The notes under the pieces: model-generated | Database searches by the model: none | The model's input: the letters and a program-made list of their open reading frames with translations, nothing else | What the model was told of the DNA's origin: nothing | From: Fibrobacterota bacterium | GTDB lineage: Bacteria; Fibrobacterota; Chitinivibrionia; Chitinivibrionales; FEN-1185 | Reading direction: 5' to 3' | Length of the DNA: 64,000 nucleotides | NCBI GenBank assembly: GCA_003165595.1 | Contig: PLWQ01000012.1 | Span: 479,390 to 543,389 of the forward strand | Shown here: one piece after another, positions 34,064 through 42,260 of the stretch | Layout of the letters: each line of letters starts with the position of its first letter | Position numbering within the stretch: position 1 is the first letter of the stretch | Program-made: the position numbers and the translations under genes

Positions 34064-36871
34064 TCAGGGAATCAAAACCACCCGCTTGACACACGGCAAA
34101 GCTCCGTCGGCGGAATATCTCACAAGAAAGATACCCGCGCAGTCTGCCGATCCCGAACGATTAACAAAATGCCAGCCAGCAGACTGCTTCTCGCAGGTGA
34201 TTCTACGGATCGACTTGCCGTTTGCAGCCAGGATCTCCAGGGAGACATTCGCCGTTTTGCTCAGGAAATACCTCAGCGCGCCGCCCGCACCGCTTATCGT
34301 GACCGTTGGGGTCAAGGATACATTTGTCGCTCGCATAGGAACGTGCGCAGACGAGGAGATAGACGACACCGGATAGGTGGTAAACGAAGCGGTGCCGGAG
34401 CCAAGCCCGGCAGCTGCGGCCGTGACCGTCGCCGTGCCCGGCGTGAACGTGGAGCGGACGGCCACCTTGCACATGCCGCCTTCGGCCGACAGCTCGTGGT
34501 CGAGCGGCGAGTGATAGTCGATTGGTTTCCCCGCGGTAACGAGCTGATCGCTTCCTCCTCGGTAGTCGCCCGGGCCGGAGACGCTGAACGTGATCAGGTT
34601 GCTTGCCGTGGGGCACCAGATTCCGTTGGCGTCAACCACGGTTGCGAGGACAAACGCGGCATCCGTGCCGTTTGCCTGGATCTGAAACGTGTCTCCGCTG
34701 GGCTTTACCAGGGCAGGCTCCACGGTAAGAAGGATATGGTCCGGATTGCCCGCGGTCTTCTTTTCGTCGAAACAGACCACATTTCCGCTTGCGTCAAGCC
34801 CCTCGGCGCGAAGCGTGCCGGCCGCCCATGTCACGTTCCAGAAACACTGATACGGCAGCTGTGTGGTGTTCTGGTCGGTGCCGTCGCCGGTCCCGGTCCA
34901 CGGGTTGGGCGTCTTGATTCCTTGACTCGTGCCATTGATGAGCAGCCGGACGCTTGGACAGTTGCTGAATGCGTTCACCTGCACGTTGCCCGAGCGGTTC
35001 CAGTGATGTGCAAGGGCCACAACCGGTTTCACCGAATAGGGTGTCCATGCCGCCTTGTAAATGTAGTACAGCATCTTGGGAATACGGTTGAAGTCCATCA
35101 TGGAGGAACCGAACGACCGCACGCTTCCCTCGCCCACGCCTTCGAGAAACGCGCCCGACTCGCCCGGCGTTTCGCACAGATACCATTGTGACAGCCCGAA
35201 GCAGTTTGCCTGCCGCGCTTTTCGCCAGTTTTGGACATAGGGGCCGGCGAACGCGAGTTCGTAGTCGTACGCATACCGTGCCGTCCTTGCGCCGCCCCAC
35301 GCTTCCGCGCCCCAGCAGGGAGTGTTCGGGAGGCTGTTCTTCATTGATATTTCGCAACCGGAAGACGAGCAGGAAATAATGTCCGCGATCGTGGGATCCG
35401 CCGCGCTCCCACCCCTGTCGGACTGCGCCCTCGTGTTGACAGAATCCCACGTCTTGGAGATGGCCTTGAGCTGGGCTGCAAATGTCGGGTCAATGGGCCC
35501 GTTGCTTACTTCCCAGGCAAGAATGGAAGGATCATTCCTGTCCCGAATTATCATGTCTCTGTGCAGTCCGGACTTGTAGGTCTTTTTCGTGTCGTTCAGC
35601 TGGGCCGTGCTGAACGTGCCTTCGAGCTCGCCGCTCGGCTGCACCAGCATCACGCCGTACGCGTCGCATGCATGGACGAATTCGGGGCTGCTGGAGGAAT
35701 GGCCCGGCCGCCACATGTTGGCGCTGCAGTTCGCAGCAAGCTTTGCGTCGCGCCACTGCTGTTCCTCGGGCACCGCGGTCCCCAGCGCGGGATAGTCGTA
35801 CCGGCTCGAAACTCCCCACATATAGTGCTGGTGTCCATTGATATACGGGAAATTGTGGTCCCAGGTGATAGTGCGTATGCCCAGCGGGCTCTGGAAGACA
35901 TCCACCGTTGTCCCGCCCACCTTTACAATGTGATACACCTGATACAGATACGGCTGTCCAAAGGTGCTGCCGGCCGGATACCACAGATGCGGATCGGCAA
36001 TGGTGCAGTTGACATCAAACACGAGGTTCGTGTCCGCGCCGACCGTCTGGGTATTATCCGACGTATATACAACGGTCTGCGTGGCATCAACAATCTTGGT
36101 GGTGACCGTCACCGCCTGGGCCGCTGCATTGTCGTTGCGCACATTGGTTTGCACCTTGACAACTGCCGAAGCGTCGGAACAGGAAACCGTGGCAACGTAG
36201 GTGCCCCATTGGTTCAGCACCGAGTATACGTTGAGCGGCACATGGACCTTGTCGGTGACATGCATGTACACGGGCCGGAACAGTCCGTAGTCGCCCTGCC
36301 CGAACCGGTAGTCTATGGAAAAGCCGGGATAGGTAAAAAATCCGCCGTTGCCGCTCATCTTGACGGCCAGGACATTGTCGGTTCCGTCGAATTTCGCGTA
36401 CGGGGTAATGTCCACCGCAAACCCGATGAACCCCACCACGTGCGTTGCATTGGCGTTAATGCCGTCGTTGCCGGGCAGGAACGTACCGTTGATGTATACC
36501 GCCGCGCCGAGGTGGGCACCTTCGAATTCCACGAATATTTTTCTTCCGGAATAACCCGAGTCGAGCGTGAAGTGCTTCCTGTACCACGAGACGCCTCCGT
36601 ACATGGACCCCGTGGCGCCGCCGCCCGACTGGTTGTTGAACGATTCCGTGTCGCTCCAGGTGTGGGGAATGCCGACGGTGCTCCATGTCGCATCGCTGGT
36701 GGCCGGAAGTTGCGCATTGGCAATATCGCCCTTTGCAAATTTCCACGGGGTGGCCCCCAGGTTGATTTTGACCCTGTTGCCTTGCTCCGGCGCGTACGTA
36801 TCCGCAAGACAGCCCGCGGCCGCCAAAATCACCGCGGCGCAAACTGCCGCAGCTCTTGTTTTGAAGAACAT
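34064..36871 (-). CDS. Secreted glycoside hydrolase family 2-type protein with C-terminal sorting domain
   Basis: A 935-residue exported protein starting at ATG 36871 behind AAAGGGGGAG; a longer frame to 36964 lacks a signal. Signal peptide: AAAVCAAVILAAAGCLAD. GH2 sugar-binding domain (about 25-215, VGIPHTWSDTE, GVSWYRKHF, VEFEGAHLGAAVYINGT), an Ig-like GH2 domain, then the TIM-barrel domain (GVSSRYDYPALG onward). In GH2 beta-galactosidases the acid/base Glu sits in an NE pair; here the segment reads AWEVSNGP (about 455), so the Glu is not in the normal place. A candidate nucleophile region is CWGAEAWGG (about 520). A bacterial Ig-like domain and a C-terminal sorting domain (LEILAANGKSIRRI to VKRVVLIP) follow. 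It probably acts on plant or microbial polysaccharide; activity is uncertain. Confidence 0.8.
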   Translation of the reverse strand: MFFKTRAAAVCAAVILAAAGCLADTYAPEQGNRVKINLGATPWKFAKGDIANAQLPATSDATWSTVGIPHTWSDTESFNNQSGGGATGSMYGGVSWYRKHFTLDSGYSGRKIFVEFEGAHLGAAVYINGTFLPGNDGINANATHVVGFIGFAVDITPYAKFDGTDNVLAVKMSGNGGFFTYPGFSIDYRFGQGDYGLFRPVYMHVTDKVHVPLNVYSVLNQWGTYVATVSCSDASAVVKVQTNVRNDNAAAQAVTVTTKIVDATQTVVYTSDNTQTVGADTNLVFDVNCTIADPHLWYPAGSTFGQPYLYQVYHIVKVGGTTVDVFQSPLGIRTITWDHNFPYINGHQHYMWGVSSRYDYPALGTAVPEEQQWRDAKLAANCSANMWRPGHSSSSPEFVHACDAYGVMLVQPSGELEGTFSTAQLNDTKKTYKSGLHRDMIIRDRNDPSILAWEVSNGPIDPTFAAQLKAISKTWDSVNTRAQSDRGGSAADPTIADIISCSSSGCEISMKNSLPNTPCWGAEAWGGARTARYAYDYELAFAGPYVQNWRKARQANCFGLSQWYLCETPGESGAFLEGVGEGSVRSFGSSMMDFNRIPKMLYYIYKAAWTPYSVKPVVALAHHWNRSGNVQVNAFSNCPSVRLLINGTSQGIKTPNPWTGTGDGTDQNTTQLPYQCFWNVTWAAGTLRAEGLDASGNVVCFDEKKTAGNPDHILLTVEPALVKPSGDTFQIQANGTDAAFVLATVVDANGIWCPTASNLITFSVSGPGDYRGGSDQLVTAGKPIDYHSPLDHELSAEGGMCKVAVRSTFTPGTATVTAAAAGLGSGTASFTTYPVSSISSSAHVPMRATNVSLTPTVTISGAGGALRYFLSKTANVSLEILAANGKSIRRITCEKQSAGWHFVNRSGSADCAGIFLVRYSADGALPCVKRVVLIP

Positions 36872-37252
36872 GTCTCCCCCTTTGTTGGAATCGTAACCGA
36901 CAAATTGTCTCGATGGAGCCGCGGGTATCATGTTTGAATGCGCCGCCCTGCAATCCCCACGCATTACTTACGTACACCCCTTTGTGACAAAATATAATGA
37001 ATATGAGACGAAATTGAGTCTTCCTTGCAATCATTGTTCACGCCCGTGAACAGGGGGGCCGGACGCAAGGCTCGCGCGCGACGGTGGGTGGGGACGTGTT
37101 TGAATCCAGATGGGCAAAAACGCCCGGGGGCTGCGGCCGAACTACTACTGCAAAAGCTGCACTATCCGGTGTACCATGACGGATACTGCGCAAACGGGCA
37201 GAAGCAATCTTCGCCAGGCGACTCGCTGCGGGGAATTTTCCCCTGGTTTTGA
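36872..37252. other. Gene-free region upstream of the GH2 gene
   Basis: Includes the GH2 leader and a possible leftward promoter (TTGTCA at 36990-36985, 18-bp gap, TAATGC at 36966-36961). 37035-37150 is GC-rich with GCGCGCG runs. Two short overlapping frames here have composition typical of chance frames and no recognisable content. Confidence 0.45.
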
Positions 37253-37801
37253 TCAATGCATATGCATCTCATTCATCGGCGTGCCGGATTCATACGGGAT
37301 AGTAACTTTCAGTCTCAATTTTTTACCGTTGACGATAAGTAAGATTGTCAACGGGCCGTTCGGCAACACCACGTTGTTGCCGTAATGCGTCGATTGTTCG
37401 CCCTTTCCGATTGCCTGCATCATGACAATCGGAACGTCAACAGGATCGCCGAATTGCTCCCCTTTTTCGTCAAGTGCCTGGAAACTCATTTTGACTTTTG
37501 CGTTTGTAATAGCCTTTTCCGTAAGTGCATTAAAAACATGGACGACCAGATGGCTGTTCGGTTTTGTTTCCGCATCAGGTTGCAAAGGCTTTGCCCCTCC
37601 CAGGATCAGCATTCCTTCCTTCGCGTTTCCGGCGGCAACCTGATCTTTTGTAAAGAATGGCTCGGCGGGCAGCACATGTAATTGGATATGCATGCCGCTG
37701 GTCGTTGTATCGGCCACAAAATGGCCGGCATGAACGCTACCGCAAGCAAGAAGGGAAAAGATGGCGGACAGGCCAAGAATGGGGAATTTACTCATGCTCA
37801 T
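37253..37801 (-). CDS. Exported beta-rich protein with His/Met-rich tail, unrecognised
   Basis: A 182-residue protein with a good ribosome site (AGGAGG before ATG 37801) and an N-terminal signal that could be a lipobox (SLLAC at about 17-21) or a Sec site (after SVHA). The mature part opens with GHFVADTTTSGMHIQLHVLP and has two strand-rich segments (HLVVHVFNALTEKAITNAKVKMSF, and PLTILLIVNGKKLRLKVTIPYE), suggesting one immunoglobulin-like sandwich. It ends in NEMHMH. Together with the N-terminal His residues, the tail could bind a metal such as copper, as in YtkA-like periplasmic proteins, but I do not recognise the family. It stands alone between GH2 and the TPM gene. Confidence 0.6.
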   Translation of the reverse strand: MSMSKFPILGLSAIFSLLACGSVHAGHFVADTTTSGMHIQLHVLPAEPFFTKDQVAAGNAKEGMLILGGAKPLQPDAETKPNSHLVVHVFNALTEKAITNAKVKMSFQALDEKGEQFGDPVDVPIVMMQAIGKGEQSTHYGNNVVLPNGPLTILLIVNGKKLRLKVTIPYESGTPMNEMHMH

Positions 37802-38185
37802 CTTCCTCCTGGAAAAAGTACGGTCACCGGACCATTAAATACTTTTGCGTACATCATGGAGGGAAATTACTCGGATGATGTTTTCCAATGGGAATTGTGC
37901 AAACCTTGTGCCACGCGAACAGGCACAAGCAGACGGATCGGGGCAACACGCTGCATTGAGAATCGAGCGAGCTGTTTTCTCGTTTTCAAGAAGAGTTTTC
38001 TCACAATAAGAATTATCTCCCAGCCAAGGAACTGGCTGGCGCCGGGAATTCCGGCGCGAGGCAAAAGCTTCACCGGTCCGAGGTTCGTCATTTTTCCAGT
38101 GGAGAGCAAGTATATTATTTATTCGTTACGCGGCCGTCGACGCAAGGCCGCCTCGCCCCGGCAAACAAGGACCCCTTTGAAGCGG
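37802..38185. other. Gene-free region between divergent genes
   Basis: The frame of the downstream TPM gene stays open through part of this stretch but has no start with a signal or domain before 38186. Both promoters should lie here. A TATATT at 38109 on the plus strand is a possible -10, without a clear -35. Confidence 0.4.
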
Positions 38186-38956
38186 ATGAATCAGTCGAGA
38201 ATTCATATCTTTGTGCCGCTCCTGTGCGTATTTGCCCTGTGCACATGCGCGTTCGGCCAGACGTTCCCCGACCGGCCCTCCGGACCGGTGGCGGATCTTG
38301 CGGGCGTTGTGGACCAGCCCACGCAGCAGAAGATTTCGCTGGTGGCCCAGGCGCTCTGGGAGCAGGCCGGCTTCGGTCTTGTTGTGGCCACGTTGCCAAA
38401 GCTCGAAAACGCAACCGTCGACGACTATGCGCCGGAGCTTTACAAACGCTGGGGAATCGGAACAAAGGGATCCGACGAAGGGGTGCTGATCCTCCTCACG
38501 CTCGACCCCCGCAAAGCTCGCGTGGAAGTGGGCTACGGATCCGAAGGGTATCTCAATGATGCAAAGACGGGCAGAATACTTGACGAATTCGGAGTCCCGT
38601 ATTTCAAGAACAACGACTATGCCGCGGGCCTGCTCAACATTTCTCTTGCAATCGCCGGCGAGGTTTCGCGGGAGAAGCACATCACGCTGGCGCTTCCCGG
38701 ACCCAGCGGCTATGCAATTACCCGGCACTATGCAAAAGTTTCGCCGCTAAACCTGGTGCTCCTGCTCGCGGTCTTGATCTTCCTTCTGGCCACGCCCTTT
38801 GGCCGCACCATATTGTGGGCCATGCTCCTGAGCAGCCTGATGGGCGGCGGCCGCAGAGGCGGCGGCGGCTTTGGCGGGGGGTTCGGCGGCGGTGGTTTCG
38901 GAGGAGGGTTCGGCGGCGGCTCCAGCGGCGGCGGCGGGGCATCGCGAGGCTTCTGA
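38186..38956 (+). CDS. TPM-domain (YgcG-like) membrane protein with Gly-rich tail
   Basis: A 256-residue protein. After the signal peptide (FVPLLCVFALCTCAFG) comes a TPM domain (about 25-150), with VVDQPTQQKISLVAQAL, then LYKRWGIGTKGSDEGVLILL and VEVGYGSEGYLNDAKTG, the usual conserved blocks of this domain. One membrane helix follows (PLNLVLLLAVLIFLLATPFG) and a C-terminal tail of Gly and Phe repeats (GGGFGGGFGGGGFGGG type). TPM proteins (Psb32/YgcG family) have been linked to phosphatase-like activity and membrane-protein repair, and are typically found with LemA. Here LemA lies one gene further on. The start was chosen at ATG 38186 because the signal begins there. Confidence 0.88.
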   Translation: MNQSRIHIFVPLLCVFALCTCAFGQTFPDRPSGPVADLAGVVDQPTQQKISLVAQALWEQAGFGLVVATLPKLENATVDDYAPELYKRWGIGTKGSDEGVLILLTLDPRKARVEVGYGSEGYLNDAKTGRILDEFGVPYFKNNDYAAGLLNISLAIAGEVSREKHITLALPGPSGYAITRHYAKVSPLNLVLLLAVLIFLLATPFGRTILWAMLLSSLMGGGRRGGGGFGGGFGGGGFGGGFGGGSSGGGGASRGF

Positions 38957-38971
38957 AGTCGGCTCCAGAAG

Positions 38972-39001
38972 ATTCACCGCAAAGGCGCAAAGAACGCAAA
39001 G
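38972..39001 (+). repeat. Single-arm copy of a dispersed intergenic repeat
   Basis: A 29-base sequence opening with TTCACCGCAAAGG and ending in AACGCAAAG is identical to the left arm of the inverted-repeat element at 62956-62984. No matching right arm is visible nearby, so it is a partial copy. It lies 16 bases past the TPM stop. Confidence 0.65.
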
Positions 39002-39133
39002 GACAAATGAATAGTTGACAATTGACTGCAAAGAAGATATTCGAGGCCCAGCTCCGGGTCCCCGGCTCTCTAAATCCGGAATCTGGCATCGTTGGTACCT
39101 CGCGAAGCACCTGTTAGGAAAAGAGGTTCGTGT

Positions 39134-39865
39134 ATGGGAATAATTACCAACCCAATCGATCTTGCAAAACTGGCAGCCGCGGATTTTGCCGCCTGCTACG
39201 GAAGCGACCTCGTGTCGGTTATCGTGTATGGAAGCGCTGCGGGGCAGGATTTCGCCCCGAAAAGGTCCGACATCAACCTGCTCGTGGTTCTTTCGGCGAT
39301 CACACTTCCGGTGCTCGAAAAATCGATTGCGGTCCAGCAGAAATGGATGAAGAAGCGGTTTGCTCGACCGCTGTTTCTGGACAAGGAATATGTCGCGAGT
39401 TCACTCGATTCATTTCCCATCGAGTTCTTCGACATGAAGGACTGCCACAGCGTCGTTTTCGGCGAGGACGTTTTCCAGAATCTGGTGATCGAGAAAAGCG
39501 ACTTGCGGCTTCAGATCGAGCGGGAAGTCAAGGGAAAATGGCTGCACCTTAACCGGGGCTGGCTGGAGTCAAAGGGAAACCCAGCGCGACTCCGGCTGCT
39601 GCTGTCGCTTTCCATAAGGGATTTCTCGCCGATCTTCAGAGCCATCCTCCATGTGAAGGGGCTTCCGATTCCACGCGAAAGATCCGCCCTGTTTGCTGCC
39701 GCGGGCTCGGCCTTCGGTCTCAAAGGGGGATCGCTGGAAAACGCATTGACCGCAATCAAAAGCGGTGGCAGGCGCGAAATGACGGCAGCCTTCCCGCCCT
39801 ACGCGGACGCCATTAAATCCATGTGCAACGCCATAGACCAAATCTCAACAAAGGAGAAGTCATGA
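39134..39865 (+). CDS. Nucleotidyltransferase-fold protein with altered catalytic motif
   Basis: A 243-residue protein from ATG 39134. The N-terminal region SVIVYGSAAGQDFAPKRSD followed by INLLVVL matches the minimal nucleotidyltransferase fold (GS motif at 33-34, then the acidic pair). In active members the pair is D-x-D (SDID); here it is D46-I-N48, so the second metal-binding Asp is replaced. The rest is helical (EFFDMKDCHSVVFGEDV, then LQIEREVKGKWLHLNRG) and resembles HEPN-like or aminoglycoside-nucleotidyltransferase C-domains. It may be an inactive, regulatory or differently acting relative. Its stop overlaps the lemA start as ATGA, so it is cotranslated with LemA and sits between TPM and LemA. 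Confidence 0.75.
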   Translation: MGIITNPIDLAKLAAADFAACYGSDLVSVIVYGSAAGQDFAPKRSDINLLVVLSAITLPVLEKSIAVQQKWMKKRFARPLFLDKEYVASSLDSFPIEFFDMKDCHSVVFGEDVFQNLVIEKSDLRLQIEREVKGKWLHLNRGWLESKGNPARLRLLLSLSIRDFSPIFRAILHVKGLPIPRERSALFAAAGSAFGLKGGSLENALTAIKSGGRREMTAAFPPYADAIKSMCNAIDQISTKEKS

Positions 39866-40428
39866 AAACATCGTACAAAGTCCTGATCGTTATCGGCATC
39901 GTGGTGGTGCTTGCGCTTGTCGTCGCCAGCCAGTTTATCGGATGGAAGAACCGGCTCGTTTCTCTGGACGAAAACACGAAGACCCAATGGGCCCAGGTGG
40001 AAAGCCAGTTGCAGCGCCGACTCGATTTGATCCCCAACCTTGTCGAAACCGTCAAGGGATACGCCAAGCATGAGGAGTCCGTTCTCACCGAAGTGACGAA
40101 GGCACGCGCGAGTGTCGCCGGGGCGAACACCCCTTCCGAGAAGATGGCGACAAATAATCAACTCACCTCCGCCCTGTCGCGGTTGCTGGTTGTTGTCGAA
40201 CGCTACCCCGATCTCAAAGCGAACCAGAACTTCCTGGCTTTGCAGGATGAGCTTGCGGGAACGGAAAACCGCATTTCGGTGGCGCGCCAGCGGTACAACG
40301 AAGCCGCCCGCGCGCTCAACGCTACGCGCAGAATGTTTCCCTACAGCCTGGTGGCGGGCACGTTCAAGGAAGCGCCCTATTTCGAAGCCACAGCAGAAGC
40401 GAAAGAGGCGCCAAAAGTTAAGTTTTGA
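39862..40428 (+). CDS. lemA: LemA family membrane protein
   Basis: A 188-residue protein with an AAAGGAG ribosome site and one N-terminal membrane helix (VLIVIGIVVVLALVVAS). The LemA core follows: long helices with WAQVESQLQRRLDLIPNLVE and the conserved ENRISVARQRYNEAARALN, then FPYSLVAGTFK. The length is typical of the family. Its molecular role is unknown in general, but LemA genes commonly neighbour TPM-domain genes, as here. ATG 39862 overlaps the preceding stop. The C-terminus is short and Lys/Glu-rich. Confidence 0.94.
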   Translation: MKTSYKVLIVIGIVVVLALVVASQFIGWKNRLVSLDENTKTQWAQVESQLQRRLDLIPNLVETVKGYAKHEESVLTEVTKARASVAGANTPSEKMATNNQLTSALSRLLVVVERYPDLKANQNFLALQDELAGTENRISVARQRYNEAARALNATRRMFPYSLVAGTFKEAPYFEATAEAKEAPKVKF

Positions 40429-40482
40429 CGCCCTTTCCGGCGGCCCCAGAGGACGAGATGCGTGGAGATCCTCCGTCGCCGC

Positions 40483-41679
40483 CTATTTCCCTCTCCGCAT
40501 CCCCCGAAACACCACGTAGCTCACCATCCAGCAAATCCCCGCCGCGCCCAACGCCAGAATGATGCTGCCGAAAAACCAGTCCATGCCGCCTGAAATATAC
40601 GGCGCCAGCCTGCTGTGAACGAACCCCGCGCTCCAGGTCCGTGGCACTACGAGCTTTCCAATGGCGACTGCCGCCGCGATAATAAGCGGCAGAAACGGCA
40701 GCGAGGATATGCTGACTCCCAAGAAGGCAAGCGGCTTGTTGAGCCGCAGCGCCATGGCGAGCGCAAAAACGGTGAGCACCTGGAATCCGTAAATGGGAAA
40801 AATGCCTATGAACACGCCCAGCGACAGCGACCAGGCCGCCTCTTTCGGCGTCGAATGAGCTTGAAGTTCGTGCCGGAAGAGCGCTGCTATTTTTTGCCGC
40901 CATGTTGCGCCCGGCATATCCACGATGAGAAACGGCACGAACAGCTTGATTATCACCGCCTTCGAATTTACCGTGAATATTCGCAGAAAATCCCGGACCG
41001 GCCGGAAATGAGATACGGCTGTATTCCGAGGCGCATAGTAGAGCCGGACCGGGACCGATTTTACCGGAATGCCGTTCCAGGCTGCCTTGACAAGCGCTTC
41101 TTGTTCGAATTCGTACCGGTCGCCCTTGCAGGCGAGGGCCGCAATTTCCAAAAGCGGGAACGCGCGGAACCCGCATTGCGTATCGCCAATATCGAGTCCG
41201 GTAATGAATTTGTACCAGAACGACCCAAAGCGCCGGCCCGCGGCCGAGCGGCGGGGCTGGCCGGTCCGCCCCGAATCGAGAACCCGGTCGCCGATCCACA
41301 GCGCCTTCGGGTCCAGCGTGATGCTTCCCAGGAATGCCGGGATGTCGGCGGCGGAGTGCTGGCCGTCGGCGTCCAGCGTTATCGCGTGTGTGAATCCAAG
41401 GGCAAGGGCCTTTTCGAACCCGGCGCGAAGCGCCGCGCCCTTGCCGCGGTTGGTCTCGAATTCGGTGGCATGAACTCGCGCGTTCGATTCGGCAAGTTCA
41501 GCAAGAACCGACTTTGTTTCGTCCGTTGAGCCGTCGTTGACAACGATAATGTCGGGCAGGTATTCGGCCGTTTTCGCAACGACGGCGGCAAGGGTTCCGG
41601 CATTGTTGTACGTGGGGATTATTGCAATCGGGCGAACGAATGAAGAACGCGGAAGAGTTGCGGTATTGGTTGTAGGCAT
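40483..41679 (-). CDS. GT2 glycosyltransferase fused to a DUF2062 membrane domain
   Basis: A 398-residue protein. The N-terminal GT2 domain (about 18-235) is of the dolichyl-phosphate-mannose-synthase/polyprenyl-glycosyltransferase type, with IPTYNNAGTL, VVNDGSTDET, LDADGQH (the DxD site) and DTQCGFRAF. The C-terminal DUF2062 domain (about 260-390) has the conserved HSTPKEAAWSLSLGVFIGIFP and several membrane helices (VLTVFALAMALRL, LPFLPLIIAAAVAIGKLVV, IILALGAAGICWMVSYVVF). Such fusions occur in diverse bacteria, but their product is mostly unknown. It is likely to transfer a sugar to a polyprenyl-phosphate or lipid at the inner membrane. Convergent with lemA. Confidence 0.88.
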   Translation of the reverse strand: MPTTNTATLPRSSFVRPIAIIPTYNNAGTLAAVVAKTAEYLPDIIVVNDGSTDETKSVLAELAESNARVHATEFETNRGKGAALRAGFEKALALGFTHAITLDADGQHSAADIPAFLGSITLDPKALWIGDRVLDSGRTGQPRRSAAGRRFGSFWYKFITGLDIGDTQCGFRAFPLLEIAALACKGDRYEFEQEALVKAAWNGIPVKSVPVRLYYAPRNTAVSHFRPVRDFLRIFTVNSKAVIIKLFVPFLIVDMPGATWRQKIAALFRHELQAHSTPKEAAWSLSLGVFIGIFPIYGFQVLTVFALAMALRLNKPLAFLGVSISSLPFLPLIIAAAVAIGKLVVPRTWSAGFVHSRLAPYISGGMDWFFGSIILALGAAGICWMVSYVVFRGMRRGK

Positions 41680-41715
41680 TTGGAGCGCGAAGCGGCCGGG
41701 CAGCGCTGCCGGAGG

Positions 41716-41940
41716 CTATGCGGCGCGGGACACGGCTTCGCGGAGTTCCTTTGAAAGCCTTACTTCCCTGAAAAAGGCCTTGGGGTACAAATAGTCCTCT
41801 CCGGATTCGTCAATCACTCGCACATGACCGTGTTTCTCGGCAGAAGCGTCCGGGATGCTTTCGTACAGCTTCCGCTGCTCCAGCGAGGCCGCATAGCCTT
41901 GGTTTTCGATGCAAACGACAAACGTACGATCTTTATTCAT
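41716..41940 (-). CDS. Small conserved-looking protein, pair partner B
   Basis: A 74-residue protein starting at ATG 41940 (MNKDRTFVVCIENQGY). Two strands and a helix can be inferred, with HVRVIDESGEDYLYPKAFF near the C-terminus. Its start overlaps the stop of the upstream 81-residue gene as ATGA, so the two form a coupled pair. I have the impression that short proteins of this pattern are widespread next to the other type, but I do not recall a characterised function. The pair organisation and size are toxin-antitoxin-like; no known toxin motif is present. Confidence 0.6.
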   Translation of the reverse strand: MNKDRTFVVCIENQGYAASLEQRKLYESIPDASAEKHGHVRVIDESGEDYLYPKAFFREVRLSKELREAVSRAA

Positions 41941-42182
41941 GACTGTTTCTCCCGCACGAACCGTTTTACTTTCGTTTCCACCTTGCCTATCCCGTTGCAT
42001 TCGTACCAGTGAAGCTCGACCTCTGTTACAAATCCGTCGGCAAAACATACCGTCGCGATACCCTTCATTTTCATCCAGCGCCCAGGGCCGTAGACTTTCT
42101 TGAGCCGCCTGAGCTCACGGATCGATGCGCCTGTCGCAATTGTTTCCTTCTGCGACACCTCTGAAATTAATTCAAAGTACAT
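41937..42182 (-). CDS. Small conserved-looking protein, pair partner A
   Basis: An 81-residue basic protein starting at ATG 42182 (MYFELISEVSQKETI). The core ATGASIRELRRLKKVYGPGR and MKMKGIATVCFADGFVTEVELHWYE looks like a helix followed by a small beta barrel or sheet, ending in KVETKVKRFVREKQS. Basic residues suggest nucleic-acid contact, but this is inference. It is coupled by ATGA overlap to the downstream 74-residue gene. Function unknown. Confidence 0.6.
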   Translation of the reverse strand: MYFELISEVSQKETIATGASIRELRRLKKVYGPGRWMKMKGIATVCFADGFVTEVELHWYECNGIGKVETKVKRFVREKQS

Positions 42183-42260
42183 TGGCTGAAAACCTTTTGT
42201 TTACGTCGGCGCAAACCATCTTTGCCCGGTATGCCACTCGGTCGTGACACCACAAGATCC

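Noticed and set aside
35561..36937. 458-codon plus-strand frame opposite the GH2 gene
   Set aside because: The minus strand carries a signal peptide, GH2 domains and a sorting domain; the plus frame has nothing recognisable.
37025..37256. Two overlapping 70-codon frames in the GH2 upstream region
   Set aside because: Arg/Pro/Ser-rich chance composition, no ribosome site, and they overlap each other on opposite strands.
38865..38945. Gly-rich repeat as possible DNA satellite or CRISPR-like array
   Set aside because: It is the coding sequence for the Gly/Phe-rich tail usual in TPM proteins; there are no spacers.
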